Source: Pseudomonas protegens
GTDB taxonomy: Bacteria > Pseudomonadota > Gammaproteobacteria > Pseudomonadales > Pseudomonadaceae
Length of the DNA stretch: 64,000 nt
Direction of reading: 5' to 3'
Assembly (NCBI RefSeq): GCF_003363755.1
Contig: NZ_CP031396.1
Span: forward strand, 2,294,001 to 2,358,000
Part shown: piece by piece, positions 31,207 to 40,440 of the stretch
Numbering within the stretch: position 1 is the first letter of the stretch
How the letters are laid out: the number at the start of each line of letters is the position of its first letter
Program-made: the position numbers and the translations under genes
Notes under the pieces: model-generated
The model's database searches: none
Told to the model about the DNA's origin: nothing
Seen by the model: only the letters and a program-made list of their open reading frames with translations

Positions 31207-33939
31207 CTACCCCAGCAACCCCAACTCCTGGGCCCGTGCCACTGCCTGTGTACGTCGCTCAACCCCCAGCTTGCTGTTGATATGGCTGGCGTGGGTTTTC
31301 ACCGTATGCAGCGAAATGAACAAGCGCTCGCTGATTTCCTGATTGGAACACCCCTGAGCAATCAATTGCAGCACCGACAGCTCCCGGGAACTCAACGACT
31401 CACTATGAGCCGCCTCGGGAAGCTCACGGGGGGCAGCAGGCAAACGCTGCAACAGAGCCTGAGTCAAAGCGGTCGACACACAGTGCTGCAATTGCTCGCG
31501 CATCCAGCAGGGGTGACTGCGGATCAAGCTCTCGAAAGGTTGCACTGCGCCCCCCACCGCTGCTTCCAGGGCCTGGGCAAAGTCCCGTCGTGCCTCTGCG
31601 CCGCGCCCGGACGCCAGCAACAGCAGGGTTTTCTGGGTCAGGGCCATAACGCTCAACAACTGCCGACCGCTTTGCTGGCCATGCTCCACCAATCGACTCA
31701 AGCGCTGTTCGGCCCGGGCGGAGTCGCCCTTGATGGTTTCCAGTTGGGCTTGCTGCAATTCGATGTGCAAGGGCAACTGCGGATGGAACTCCGGCGGCGC
31801 CGCAGCCTGCTCTCCAGTGTAGGTCTGGCCCAGACGCGCCAGCCAGGCCTCGGCCAGGTCGATGCGGCCCTGGGCCAGCCAGAGCTCGCACTTCACCAGA
31901 GTGATCATCGCCAAGTAGTAGATCGGCGGCACGTCCCAGATGTGCATCAGGCGCTCGGCCTCGGCCAACTCGGCAAAGGCCCGGGAAAACTCGCTCCGCA
32001 GGCCTTCCTGCTTGGCGATCACGCAATGGGCGATCAACACGCTGATGTCGCGACAGGCCCGCGCCTCCAGCAACCCGGCCTGTAAACGCACCAGGCCGGC
32101 CTCAGGCTGGGCACGCAGCGTCAACAGATAACCTTCATACAGGGTCAGCCGGGCCCGCACCGCGTACAGCCGCTGAGCCGACAGTCCCTGCAGCCGTCGC
32201 AGCCCTTGGTGCACCTCCTCCAGCGCTCTGAGCACCTCGCCCCGCGCCTGCAGAACCCGGGCCCGATCGTAATGGGCCAGGGCCTCGAACAGCGGATTGC
32301 CGACCCGCTGCGCCAACTCCAGGGATTCGCGATTGAGACTGCGGGCGCGCCACAGGTCGGCGTCGGTGATCGCCAGGTTGGACAAGGTCGATAGACACAT
32401 CAGGCGCTGTCCGTAACGCTTGTGCGGCAGGCTTTCAAGAGCCTCGCCGCAGTAGGCCAGGGTCCGTTCCCGCTGGCCCCGCCCACGAGCGATGATCCCG
32501 CTCAAGGCCAGCCATTGCGCCAGCATCGACTTTTGCGCAGTAGCCGAAGGCGCCGGCAGGAAACGACTCAGGTGATCCGCCAGTTCCTCTGCCGCGTCCA
32601 ACTGGCAGGCCAGGCCCAGGGCCCAGCTGTAGAGCACGATCAGCCGCGGTGTGCTGATCAGCAGGCTGTCGGGCAGGTCCATCTTCCAGCGCAGCAGCAT
32701 GCCGACATTCTGCTCCGCCAGCAGTTGCTCCTCCGACAGGTTCTGCACCAGGTTGGCCGCCACATCCAGGTGTCCGGCACGCAGCGCCTGCTCCACGGCT
32801 TCATCCAGCAGCCCCTGAGCGTTGAACCAACGACAGGCACGCAAATGCAGGCTGGCGGCCGGCACCAGGGTATTGGCCGTGGGTCGGGTACGCAGCAGAT
32901 CGGAAAACAGATGGTGATAGCGATACCAGTGCCCGTGTTCGTCCAATGGCACCAGGAACACTTGGTGAGCCTGCAGGAAACCCAGGATCTCGGCACTGTC
33001 ATGCGCTTCGCGCAGGGCGTCGCAGAGCTCGGCGCAGAAGCGCTCCTGGGGCGCCGTGTCATAGAGGAAAGCCTGGACCTCGGCGGGCAGGCAGTCGATG
33101 ACCTCTTCCAGCAGGTAGTCGCGGATCAGCCCTTCGCCCCCATGCAGTCCCTGAGGCAAGGTGCCCAGCGCACCAGCCTCGGACGCTGCCAACAGCCAGA
33201 AACGCAGCCCGGCAACCCAGCCCTCGCTGCGCTGGATCAGGCTTTCCAGAGCCTCGCCGCGCAAGGAACTGCTGTGGCGGTCCAACAAGCTCAGGGACTC
33301 GTCATGGGTCAGGCGCAAATCCTGCTCATGCAGCTCCAGCAACTGTCGTGAAAGCCGCAGCCGCGCCAGATGCCAATCCGGACGCTGGCGGCTGGTGACC
33401 AGCACCAGCAGGCCGTCGGGCAGGTGATTGAGGAAAAACTGCAAGCAACGATCAAGCACCGGCCCCTGGGCCAGGTGATAGTCGTCCAGGACCAGCAACA
33501 ACGGCCTGCTGCTAGACAGGTGAAGCGCCAGTTCGTCCAGCAAGCCATCCAGCCACTCTTCAAAGGCGAAAGGCTGATGGCGCTGGCGCATTTTCAACAG
33601 ACCGAGAGACTGCCGGCCCAATTGGGGAAAGTACTGCTGCAAACCGGCCAGCAAGCGTTCGAGGAAACGCCCGGGATCGCTGTCCCGGCGGCTCAACCCC
33701 AGCCATAGGCTCTGCCAGTTGCCCGGCAAGCCCTGGCAAAACTCCACCGCCAACGAGCTCTTACCAAACCCGGCCGGCGCACTGACCAGCAACAGCCTGC
33801 CCTTCAACCCGGCACTCAAGCGTTCGCAAAGACGCGGCCGCTGCACGTATCCGTCGGGCAGAGGGGGTCGATAGAAACGCCCTTCCAACGCAGGAATCAC
33901 CGCGCTGGCAGACCGTTGAAGGGGGGACAGCTCAGTCAT
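31207..33939 (-). CDS. MalT-type LuxR regulator (large ATP-binding activator)
   Basis: 910 residues. N-terminal STAND-type ATPase with Walker A APAGFGKSSLAVEF (about 54-67) and Walker B LLLVLDDYHL; a long helical TPR-like middle; C-terminal LuxR HTH (about 845-905, SSRELSVLQLIAQGCSNQEISERLFISLHTVKTHASHINSKL). Such proteins activate transcription when an inducer binds. ATG at 33939 is used; a TTG two codons earlier is possible. It lies next to DUF1329/DUF1302 genes, which it probably controls. Confidence 0.93.
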   Translation of the reverse strand: MTELSPLQRSASAVIPALEGRFYRPPLPDGYVQRPRLCERLSAGLKGRLLLVSAPAGFGKSSLAVEFCQGLPGNWQSLWLGLSRRDSDPGRFLERLLAGLQQYFPQLGRQSLGLLKMRQRHQPFAFEEWLDGLLDELALHLSSSRPLLLVLDDYHLAQGPVLDRCLQFFLNHLPDGLLVLVTSRQRPDWHLARLRLSRQLLELHEQDLRLTHDESLSLLDRHSSSLRGEALESLIQRSEGWVAGLRFWLLAASEAGALGTLPQGLHGGEGLIRDYLLEEVIDCLPAEVQAFLYDTAPQERFCAELCDALREAHDSAEILGFLQAHQVFLVPLDEHGHWYRYHHLFSDLLRTRPTANTLVPAASLHLRACRWFNAQGLLDEAVEQALRAGHLDVAANLVQNLSEEQLLAEQNVGMLLRWKMDLPDSLLISTPRLIVLYSWALGLACQLDAAEELADHLSRFLPAPSATAQKSMLAQWLALSGIIARGRGQRERTLAYCGEALESLPHKRYGQRLMCLSTLSNLAITDADLWRARSLNRESLELAQRVGNPLFEALAHYDRARVLQARGEVLRALEEVHQGLRRLQGLSAQRLYAVRARLTLYEGYLLTLRAQPEAGLVRLQAGLLEARACRDISVLIAHCVIAKQEGLRSEFSRAFAELAEAERLMHIWDVPPIYYLAMITLVKCELWLAQGRIDLAEAWLARLGQTYTGEQAAAPPEFHPQLPLHIELQQAQLETIKGDSARAEQRLSRLVEHGQQSGRQLLSVMALTQKTLLLLASGRGAEARRDFAQALEAAVGGAVQPFESLIRSHPCWMREQLQHCVSTALTQALLQRLPAAPRELPEAAHSESLSSRELSVLQLIAQGCSNQEISERLFISLHTVKTHASHINSKLGVERRTQAVARAQELGLLG

Positions 33940-34186
33940 GGCCAACTCTTATTGATGTAGGGTTGTCGGCGTAGCAGATGCCCGCAGACTAGCGGTAAAA
34001 AGCGACCTGTTGAAGATTTTTGCGACCATTCGAGTGAAAAAGACTATGACCAAATGGGTCAGATACAGCTGATTGATCAGTCGTTATTTCGGTTGTTTAT
34101 CCGGCAACCTACTAATTCATCTGGAGAAAGCCTGCCGGAACAGCCTAGATTGTTGTGCATATCTGCGAATCCACAATCGTCCAGGC
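33940..34186. other. Upstream region of the MalT-type regulator
   Basis: About 250 bases, AT-richer than the flanks, without a supportable gene. It contains an inverted repeat TGACC-5-GGTCA at 34047-34061 that could be an operator for the regulator, and hairpin-free sequence up to the DUF1329 terminator. Confidence 0.4.
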
Positions 34187-34213
34187 AAAAAAAAGCCCCG
34201 AGCCAGTCGGGGC
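34187..34213 (-). terminator. Terminator of the DUF1302-DUF1329 operon
   Basis: Minus strand hairpin GCCCCGA/TCGGGGC (34195-34213) followed by eight T, about 35 bases after the DUF1329 stop. Confidence 0.9.
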
Positions 34214-34247
34214 AATTTCCGAGGATGCGGCCTCTATTTGCAGCGGA

Positions 34248-35612
34248 TCAGCGAACCCCGTCCTGACGCAAGGCGGCTGGAGTGAAGTCGCTGGTGGTCG
34301 CGGTGAAGCCGAAGTCATACGCCTGCTTCTCTTCGTTCTTCATGCCCAGTGCCAGGTAGCGGCCGGACTGCAGGTCGTAGAGAGTTTCCAGGGCATACCA
34401 CGGCACTTGCTTGTCGTAGTAGTTCTCGGCGTGCGCCTCGGCCACACGCCACAGTTGACCACGACCGTCATAGTGGTCGATCACCGCGGCCTGCCAGGTG
34501 TCTTCGTCGATATAGAAGTCACGTTTGGCATAGATGTGCCGCTGACCTTCCTTCAAGGTGGCGACCACATGCCAGACCCGACGCAGCTCGTAGCGAGCCA
34601 GGTCTTGGTTGATGTGCCCGGCCTTGATGATGTCGGCGTACTTCAGGCTCGGCGAGTCGAGCTTGTAGCTGTCGGAGGCGATGTACATCTCCTTCTTGCC
34701 TTCCAGTTTCCAGTCGTAGCGATCCGGCGCACCGTTGTACATGTCCAGGTTGTCGGAAGTCCGCAAGCCATCGGCGGCGGTACCCGGGCCGTCATAGGAG
34801 ACTTGCGGGGCACGGCGCACACGACGCTGGCCAGCGTTGTAGACCCAGGCCGAACGCGGCTCCTTCACTTGGTCGAGGGTCTCGTGGACCAGCAGCACGC
34901 CACCGGCCAGACGCGCCGGGGCCGTCACCTTCTGCTTGAAGTAGAACAGGATGTTGCCCGGGTTTTTCGGGTCGTAGTCCTTCATCTTGTCGCGGAACAC
35001 GAACTGGTCCTGGAAGTACACCAGGCTGTAGGAGCCGTTGGCCTGTGGCGTGGCCTGGGTCACCAGACGGGTCACGCTGCCACCGCGATAGCGGGTGATG
35101 TGGTTCCAGATGACTTCCACACCGCTTTTCGGGATCGGGAACGGAATCGCGGTTTCGAAGTTCTCCAGGCCGTTGCCGCCGGACACCAGGTTGGTGTTGG
35201 TGGCATTGCGTTTGATGGCGGCGAACACCTCAGCAGGCACCGTGGCCCCGCGATGAGACGGGTAAACCGGCATCTTGAAGGTTTCCGGGTAGCGCTTGAA
35301 CATCGCGTACTGCCCGGGGGCCAACTTGTCCTTGTACTGCTCGACGTTCTGCGCAGTGATCGTGAACAGCGGCTGCTCGCTGCCGTATGGGTTGGACAGG
35401 AAACCCTTGCTGTCCACGGTACCGGCGTTGGTTGCCAGGGGTTTCCAGGCGGGAATGGTACCGGCAGCGTTACCGGCCATCTCCGCGCCCATCGGCGTCA
35501 GGCTGGTGCCCAGCTTGGCCGCTTCATCGGCCGAGACCGCGGCCATGACCCCGGTGGCCAGCAGTGACAGTCCCAGCACACCGATGTGCAACAGACTCTT
35601 GGTGATGTTCAT
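34248..35612 (-). CDS. DUF1329 family exported protein
   Basis: 454 residues with a Sec signal peptide (about 1-25, cleavage after GVMAA). DUF1329 proteins are periplasmic and predicted to have a LolB-like lipid-binding fold; they are nearly always encoded next to DUF1302 outer-membrane proteins. Distinctive segments are PGQYAMFKRYPETFKMPVYP and RRVRRAPQVSYDGPGTAADG. AGGAAG precedes the ATG. It follows the DUF1302 gene by 30 bases. A role in moving hydrophobic molecules (fatty acids or esters) across the envelope is inference from context. Confidence 0.88.
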   Translation of the reverse strand: MNITKSLLHIGVLGLSLLATGVMAAVSADEAAKLGTSLTPMGAEMAGNAAGTIPAWKPLATNAGTVDSKGFLSNPYGSEQPLFTITAQNVEQYKDKLAPGQYAMFKRYPETFKMPVYPSHRGATVPAEVFAAIKRNATNTNLVSGGNGLENFETAIPFPIPKSGVEVIWNHITRYRGGSVTRLVTQATPQANGSYSLVYFQDQFVFRDKMKDYDPKNPGNILFYFKQKVTAPARLAGGVLLVHETLDQVKEPRSAWVYNAGQRRVRRAPQVSYDGPGTAADGLRTSDNLDMYNGAPDRYDWKLEGKKEMYIASDSYKLDSPSLKYADIIKAGHINQDLARYELRRVWHVVATLKEGQRHIYAKRDFYIDEDTWQAAVIDHYDGRGQLWRVAEAHAENYYDKQVPWYALETLYDLQSGRYLALGMKNEEKQAYDFGFTATTSDFTPAALRQDGVR

Positions 35613-35642
35613 ATTGTTGTTCTTCCTGAAAATGCAGTGTGC

Positions 35643-37535
35643 TTAGAAGTTCACGCCAACGCTCAAGGCGAGGAAGTCCCGGTCATCCACGGTGCTGTAG
35701 TCGCCACCAAAGAAGTTGGTGTAGGCCAGGCTCGCGGTGTAGGTGTTCTGGTACTCGGCATCCAGCCCCAGGCTGATGGCCTTGCGGCCTTCCTCGAAGT
35801 TGGCGCCAGGACCTGGCGAGTAGCCCTTGACGTCATGGGACCAGGCCACGTTCGGCTTGAGGTTCACACCGGCGAATACATCCGGGTATTCCCAGATCGC
35901 CCGGCCGCGGTAACCCCAGGAGGTGGCGGTGGTGAAGCCGTCGTTGTTGCAGTTGGAAGTGAGGTTACTGGCATCGGCTCCTGGGCCTGCGCCGGCAATG
36001 GTGGCGGCATTGAGCACCCGGCAACTGTTCTGTCCACCGGGAGTGGCAGGCAGGGCACCAGGACCGAACACGGGATCACGGCCATAACGCACATCCGATT
36101 TGCTCTCCAGGCCACCCACACGAGTGATCCCGAGTTCGCCTACCAGGGTCAGGCGGCTGGCACCCATGACCTGGTCGAAGAAGTGCGTGAAGGTGGTCTG
36201 GAACTGGGTAATCTCTTTACGGCGATAGCCATGAAGGTCTTGTCCAGGAATCCCATCGAGCAAGGAAGCATTGGTGAAGTTGCCTCCCAGAGGCCGGACA
36301 GCGGAGTAGAGGATATCGGTGCTGTTCAACTGAACCGGCGCATTCGGCCGATAACTCAGTTCGCCGCTCCAGGCGGTCCCTGTAGGCAAGGTGGTGGAGA
36401 AGCTCAGCCCGTACAGGCGGATGTCTTCCGGATACTCGACAAAGTACTTCGAGTTACCGGCAATCCACACCGGCGCCAACGTGCCAAAGCCCGGGGCGAT
36501 GGTATAGGCCGACTGAGGTGCACCGGTGGCGCTGAAGATCGGCGCACGGCTGTGATAGTTCATGAAGTAGGCGCCGAATTCGGTGTCCAGCGGCTCGAAG
36601 TTGTAACGGAAAGCCACACCGAACTGGCCGCTGTCACGGGCATCGCGGTCGCCACTGCGACGCACCAGCGCACCCTCTTCATTGACATCGACGCCACGCG
36701 CCTGCATCGCCGCCAGGGCCGCCCGGCCCGGGGCCGTGGCGGTGATGGTCGAACGCTTGGCGAGCAGACGCAGATTGTCGTCACAGCCATCGGAAATGTT
36801 GTCCGGCTGCGAGAAGAAGGTCCCGCAGTTGTCGGTAACGGTCTGGTCCCATTCCAATTGATAGAAAGCTTCGGCCGACAGGTTCTCGGTCAGGTTCTGG
36901 GAAATGTAGAACATGTTGACCGGGATCAGACCTTCCTTGACCTCGGCACCGGGACGGCGGAACGCCGACACGTCGATCGGGTTGATCGAGTTGATACCGC
37001 CGCCAATGAAGGTACTTTCACCCCAACTCACTACCTGCTTGCCCAAACGCACCGAGCCCGGTTCATCGGCGATGGAGTAGTTGTGATAGACAAAGGCATC
37101 GAGGATCTGACCGCCGGAGGACTTGGCGCCTTCCTTGCGGTTGTTGTCACTGATGTTCTTGAAGTCCATGTCTTCGTCTTTGAGCTTGAAGTCATACCAG
37201 TACTTGCCCCGCACAAACACACCGGTATCGCCGTACTTCAATTCCAGGTCATGAATGCCCTTGAAGATCTTCGAGAAGGTCTGCCCCTTGTTGAAGTTCA
37301 AGTGGCCGTCATCGGTGGTCTGGGACAGACCCTTGCCGCCATTGTTGACCCCGATCAGGTCCTTGTTGCGTCCGGCGGTCGACCAACTGGCCCCCACCGA
37401 CAGGGACGAATCGAAGCTGCCTTCGATTTCACCGATATTGAAGCTGACGCCGAATGCAGGCCCGGCGAGCGTGGAGGCGAGACCGACGGCCAGGGGCAGT
37501 TTCGCCCGGCGCCAGAACTGGTTTGCTGATGTCAT
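35643..37535 (-). CDS. DUF1302 family outer-membrane protein
   Basis: 630-residue predicted beta-barrel. N-terminal signal (RRAKLPLAVGLASTLAGPAFG, cleavage about residue 28), then alternating amphipathic strands such as FNIGEIEGSFDSSLSVGASW and a C-terminal strand ending with Phe (DFLALSVGVNF), the terminal signature of outer-membrane barrels. I start at the ATG at 37535, where the signal begins. It is first in a two-gene operon with DUF1329, behind a promoter region sharing elements with the acyl-CoA synthetase gene next door. Confidence 0.9.
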   Translation of the reverse strand: MTSANQFWRRAKLPLAVGLASTLAGPAFGVSFNIGEIEGSFDSSLSVGASWSTAGRNKDLIGVNNGGKGLSQTTDDGHLNFNKGQTFSKIFKGIHDLELKYGDTGVFVRGKYWYDFKLKDEDMDFKNISDNNRKEGAKSSGGQILDAFVYHNYSIADEPGSVRLGKQVVSWGESTFIGGGINSINPIDVSAFRRPGAEVKEGLIPVNMFYISQNLTENLSAEAFYQLEWDQTVTDNCGTFFSQPDNISDGCDDNLRLLAKRSTITATAPGRAALAAMQARGVDVNEEGALVRRSGDRDARDSGQFGVAFRYNFEPLDTEFGAYFMNYHSRAPIFSATGAPQSAYTIAPGFGTLAPVWIAGNSKYFVEYPEDIRLYGLSFSTTLPTGTAWSGELSYRPNAPVQLNSTDILYSAVRPLGGNFTNASLLDGIPGQDLHGYRRKEITQFQTTFTHFFDQVMGASRLTLVGELGITRVGGLESKSDVRYGRDPVFGPGALPATPGGQNSCRVLNAATIAGAGPGADASNLTSNCNNDGFTTATSWGYRGRAIWEYPDVFAGVNLKPNVAWSHDVKGYSPGPGANFEEGRKAISLGLDAEYQNTYTASLAYTNFFGGDYSTVDDRDFLALSVGVNF

Positions 37536-37872
37536 CGACGCTACTCCATGTGCATTATTTTTATGGCAGTACGCTCTTCTGAAAACGCTTCGAATACCGG
37601 TTGGATGAACACTTGCCCGGTTCCGAAGTTGCATGGCGCGAGCACCCCACAGTGCTCCGTTGTTCAGAAAAATCCGTAGGCGGACTATATCCAGCAGGGA
37701 TTACTGCTTGATCCCTCTAAAGTGTGATTTGCAGCCGACCACCGCATTGGAACAGTCCTTTGCCACAACCGTTGAAAGACGGCGCGGTAAGGATGGCTGA
37801 AAATCTCGTGAGCACAAGGCAAAGGCTTGTCGGATGGGCATGCCGTGCCCGGACGGGCACGGCAGAGGACGC
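37536..37872. other. Promoter region of the DUF1302-DUF1329 operon
   Basis: About 340 bases without a gene. On the minus strand there is a good -10, TATAGT (37684-37689), without a matching -35, and upstream of it CTGCAAATCA (37725-37734) directly next to ACTTTAGAG (37715-37723). Both strings recur upstream of the acyl-CoA synthetase gene. This is the layout of an activator-dependent promoter. Confidence 0.5.
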
Positions 37873-39555
37873 TCAAAGCGTGGAGAGGAAGGTGCTGTTA
37901 CTGGCTTGCCATTCGCTGATGTCGACGCGGATGCGCTTCTTGTCGAGCTTGCCAACGCTGGTCTTGGGAATTTCAGTAACAAGGGCGATCTGGCTGGGAA
38001 TCGCCCACTTGCTCAGGTGCCCCAGTTCCACGAACGGCTTGAGGTGTTCCTTGAGCTCACGGGCACCAATCTCATGGCCTTCGCGGATCACCAGCAAGGC
38101 AAACGGGCGCTCGCCCCACTGTGGATCGGCGATGCCCACCACTGCTACTTCACGTACCGCCGCATGGCGACTGATGAGGTCTTCCAGGTCCAGGGAGGAG
38201 ATCCACTCGCCACCGGTCTTGATCACGTCCTTGATCCGGTCACGGATGTCGATCACCCCCATGCTGTCCAGGGTCGCCACGTCGCCGGTGTGCAACCAGC
38301 CGCCGTCCCAGAGCTCGGCGCCCTTCTGCGGCTCGTTGAAATAGCCTTCAGTCAGCCAGGGCGCACGCAGCACCAGCTCGCCCTGGCACTCACCGTCCGC
38401 CGGCAGGAAGTTGCCCTCGGCATCGATGATCGCTGCCTCCACCAAGGGCCCTGGCACCCCGGCCTTGATCCGGTAAGTGGTGCGCTCGTCTTCGCTGCCC
38501 GCCATCAGTTCATCGTTGAGGTGAGCACAAGACACCAGCGGACCAGTCTCCGACATGCCATAGGCGGCCGTCAGTTGAATCCCCTTGGCCTTGGCCGCCT
38601 CGTACAGCGCACGGTTCAGCGCACTGCCGCCGATGACGATCTTCCAGCCACCGAAATCGGTGTTCTGGGCCGCCTTGGCATTGAGCACCATCTGCAGGAT
38701 GGTAGGCACACAGTGGGAGAAGGTGACCTTCTCCCGGCGCCACAGCTCCACCAGGTACTCCGGGTCGTAACGCCCGGGATAGACCTGCTTGAGCCCAAGC
38801 ATGGTGGCCACATAAGGCAGCCCCCAGGCATGCACATGGAACATCGGCGTAATGGGCATGTACACATCGTTGGTGCCTAGCAGGCGCACACTGTCGATGG
38901 AGCCCATGATGGTGGAGACGCCCATGGTGTGCAGCACCAGTTGCCGATGGGTGAAATACACCCCCTTGGGATTGCCGGTGGTGCCGGTGGTGTAGAAGGT
39001 GGTGGCCACCGAATTCTCGTCAAAGTCCTCGAACTGATACTGGGGGCTGGCGGCGGCCAGCAAGGTCTCATACTCGCCCACCAGATTCGGCAGTTCGGCA
39101 GTCTTCTGCGGTGCGTCGGTGAGCAGCAGGGTTTTCTCCACCGTGGTCAAGTGCCCGGCGATGGCCTGGTACAGACCGACGAACTCGCTGTTGACCAGCA
39201 CGAAGCGGTCCTCGGCGTGGTTCATGGTGTAGAGGATCTGCTCCGGTGACAGGCGCACGTTGATGGTGTGGATCACCGCACCGATCATCGGGATAGCGAA
39301 CATGCACTCCAGGTAGCGATGGCTGTCCCAGTCCATCACCGCCACGGTATCTCCGGCCTTGACCCCGGCCGCAGTCAACACATTGGCCAGACGCGCCACC
39401 CGCTCGATCAGGGTCGGATAGGTGTAGCGCAACTGGTCGCGATAGATGATTTCGCGGGTTTTCTCGTAGCGCGCGCCGGACATCAGCAACCGCTTGATCA
39501 GAAGCGGGTATTGATAAGCGCCTTCGGCGGGGGGAATAACACGAGTCTGCAACAT
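37873..39555 (-). CDS. Acyl-CoA synthetase (AMP-forming), probably medium/long chain
   Basis: 560-residue ANL-superfamily ligase that activates a fatty acid with ATP and CoA. Motifs: YTTGTTGNPKG P-loop (about 188-198), YGMSETGPLVS, WLHTGDVATLD and the catalytic Lys in PKTSVGKLDKKRIR near the C-terminus. The sequence is of the AlkK-like group rather than the FadD group, which suggests medium-chain substrates. From memory (unchecked), P. putida carries a similar ligase beside DUF1302/DUF1329 and a LuxR regulator. It is separated from DUF1302 by a promoter region. Confidence 0.92.
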   Translation of the reverse strand: MLQTRVIPPAEGAYQYPLLIKRLLMSGARYEKTREIIYRDQLRYTYPTLIERVARLANVLTAAGVKAGDTVAVMDWDSHRYLECMFAIPMIGAVIHTINVRLSPEQILYTMNHAEDRFVLVNSEFVGLYQAIAGHLTTVEKTLLLTDAPQKTAELPNLVGEYETLLAAASPQYQFEDFDENSVATTFYTTGTTGNPKGVYFTHRQLVLHTMGVSTIMGSIDSVRLLGTNDVYMPITPMFHVHAWGLPYVATMLGLKQVYPGRYDPEYLVELWRREKVTFSHCVPTILQMVLNAKAAQNTDFGGWKIVIGGSALNRALYEAAKAKGIQLTAAYGMSETGPLVSCAHLNDELMAGSEDERTTYRIKAGVPGPLVEAAIIDAEGNFLPADGECQGELVLRAPWLTEGYFNEPQKGAELWDGGWLHTGDVATLDSMGVIDIRDRIKDVIKTGGEWISSLDLEDLISRHAAVREVAVVGIADPQWGERPFALLVIREGHEIGARELKEHLKPFVELGHLSKWAIPSQIALVTEIPKTSVGKLDKKRIRVDISEWQASNSTFLSTL

Positions 39556-39600
39556 AAGAATCCCTTTTCTGACGGCTCGGTCGTGACTGGAGGATGACCA

Positions 39601-39650
39601 CTCTAAAGTTCCCGTGCGCCGGCTAAATCAGCCAAAGGGATGATTTGCAG
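39601..39650 (-). promoter_or_regulatory. Element upstream of the acyl-CoA synthetase shared with the DUF1302 promoter
   Basis: Minus strand CTGCAAATCA (39641-39650) and ACTTTAGAG (39601-39609) match exactly the two strings found upstream of DUF1302, here 31 bases apart instead of one. I propose the 10-mer as part of the MalT-type regulator's binding site. Confidence 0.45.
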
Positions 39651-39726
39651 GGCCGCACCAATACTAGCTCCAGGCCAGTATTCGCGCGGTTCAGGAGATC
39701 CTGCGTGCCCTGTCCGGGGAGAGCGT

Positions 39727-40356
39727 TCAATGCATCTCGGTGAAGGCCAGTTTCACGCCGATGGCGATCAGCACCGCGCCCATGGTGCGGTCGAACCAGT
39801 GGCCCATGCGGGCGAAGCCGGCACGCACCCGTTGCTGGCTGAAGAGCATGGCTACCAGGCAGAACCAGACTGCTGTGGCCGCCGCCAGATACACGCCATA
39901 ACCGGCCTGGATCGCCAGGGGCGTGTGCGGGTTGATCACCACGGTGAACAGCGAGAGGAAGAACAGGGTCGCCTTGGGGTTCAAGCCATTGGTGACAAAA
40001 CCGGAAGTAAAGGCACCGCGCGCGGTACGCTCTCCGGCTTCCTTGTGCAGGTCGTCCGCCGCCGGCTTGGCCGGCTGAGCACGCAGGGCCTTGTAGCCGA
40101 TGTACAGCAGATACGCCGCCGCCAACCACTTCAGGGCGTTGAACAGCACGATGGACTGGGAAACGATCAGGCCGATCCCCAGCAGCGAGTAACCCACGTG
40201 CAGGAAGATCGCACAGCCCACTCCCAGGGCAGTCCAGGTACCGGCGCGACGGCCGTGGGTGACGCTTTCGCGCACCACCACGGCAAAGTCCGGGCCGGGG
40301 CTGGCCACCGCCAGCAAGTGGATCAGGGCAACGGTCAAGAACTCGGTGAGGTACAT
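39727..40356 (-). CDS. LysE/RhtB family amino-acid exporter
   Basis: 209-residue inner-membrane protein with five to six helices. The N-terminal family signature VALIHLLAVASPGPDFAVVVRESVTHGRRAG is clear (SPGPDF), as is GFVTNGLNPKATLFFLSLF with its NPK motif. AGGAG precedes the ATG. The exported substrate (threonine, homoserine, lysine or another) is not predictable. It diverges from a 2-hydroxyacid dehydrogenase. Confidence 0.92.
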   Translation of the reverse strand: MYLTEFLTVALIHLLAVASPGPDFAVVVRESVTHGRRAGTWTALGVGCAIFLHVGYSLLGIGLIVSQSIVLFNALKWLAAAYLLYIGYKALRAQPAKPAADDLHKEAGERTARGAFTSGFVTNGLNPKATLFFLSLFTVVINPHTPLAIQAGYGVYLAAATAVWFCLVAMLFSQQRVRAGFARMGHWFDRTMGAVLIAIGVKLAFTEMH

Positions 40357-40440
40357 GCAGGCTCCTGTGTATGTCTAATTATTTCATCTGTTAGGCTCGG
40401 CAGATTACGCCTTAGATCCCTCGTGCAAAAGGTACAGTTC

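Noticed and set aside
35586..37529. 647-codon open frame opposite DUF1302
   Set aside because: Antisense shadow; the DUF1302 gene has a signal peptide, ribosome-binding site and barrel end.
39640..40440. Upstream extension of the 2-hydroxyacid dehydrogenase frame
   Set aside because: It runs antisense through the LysE gene; the true N-terminus is at 40441.
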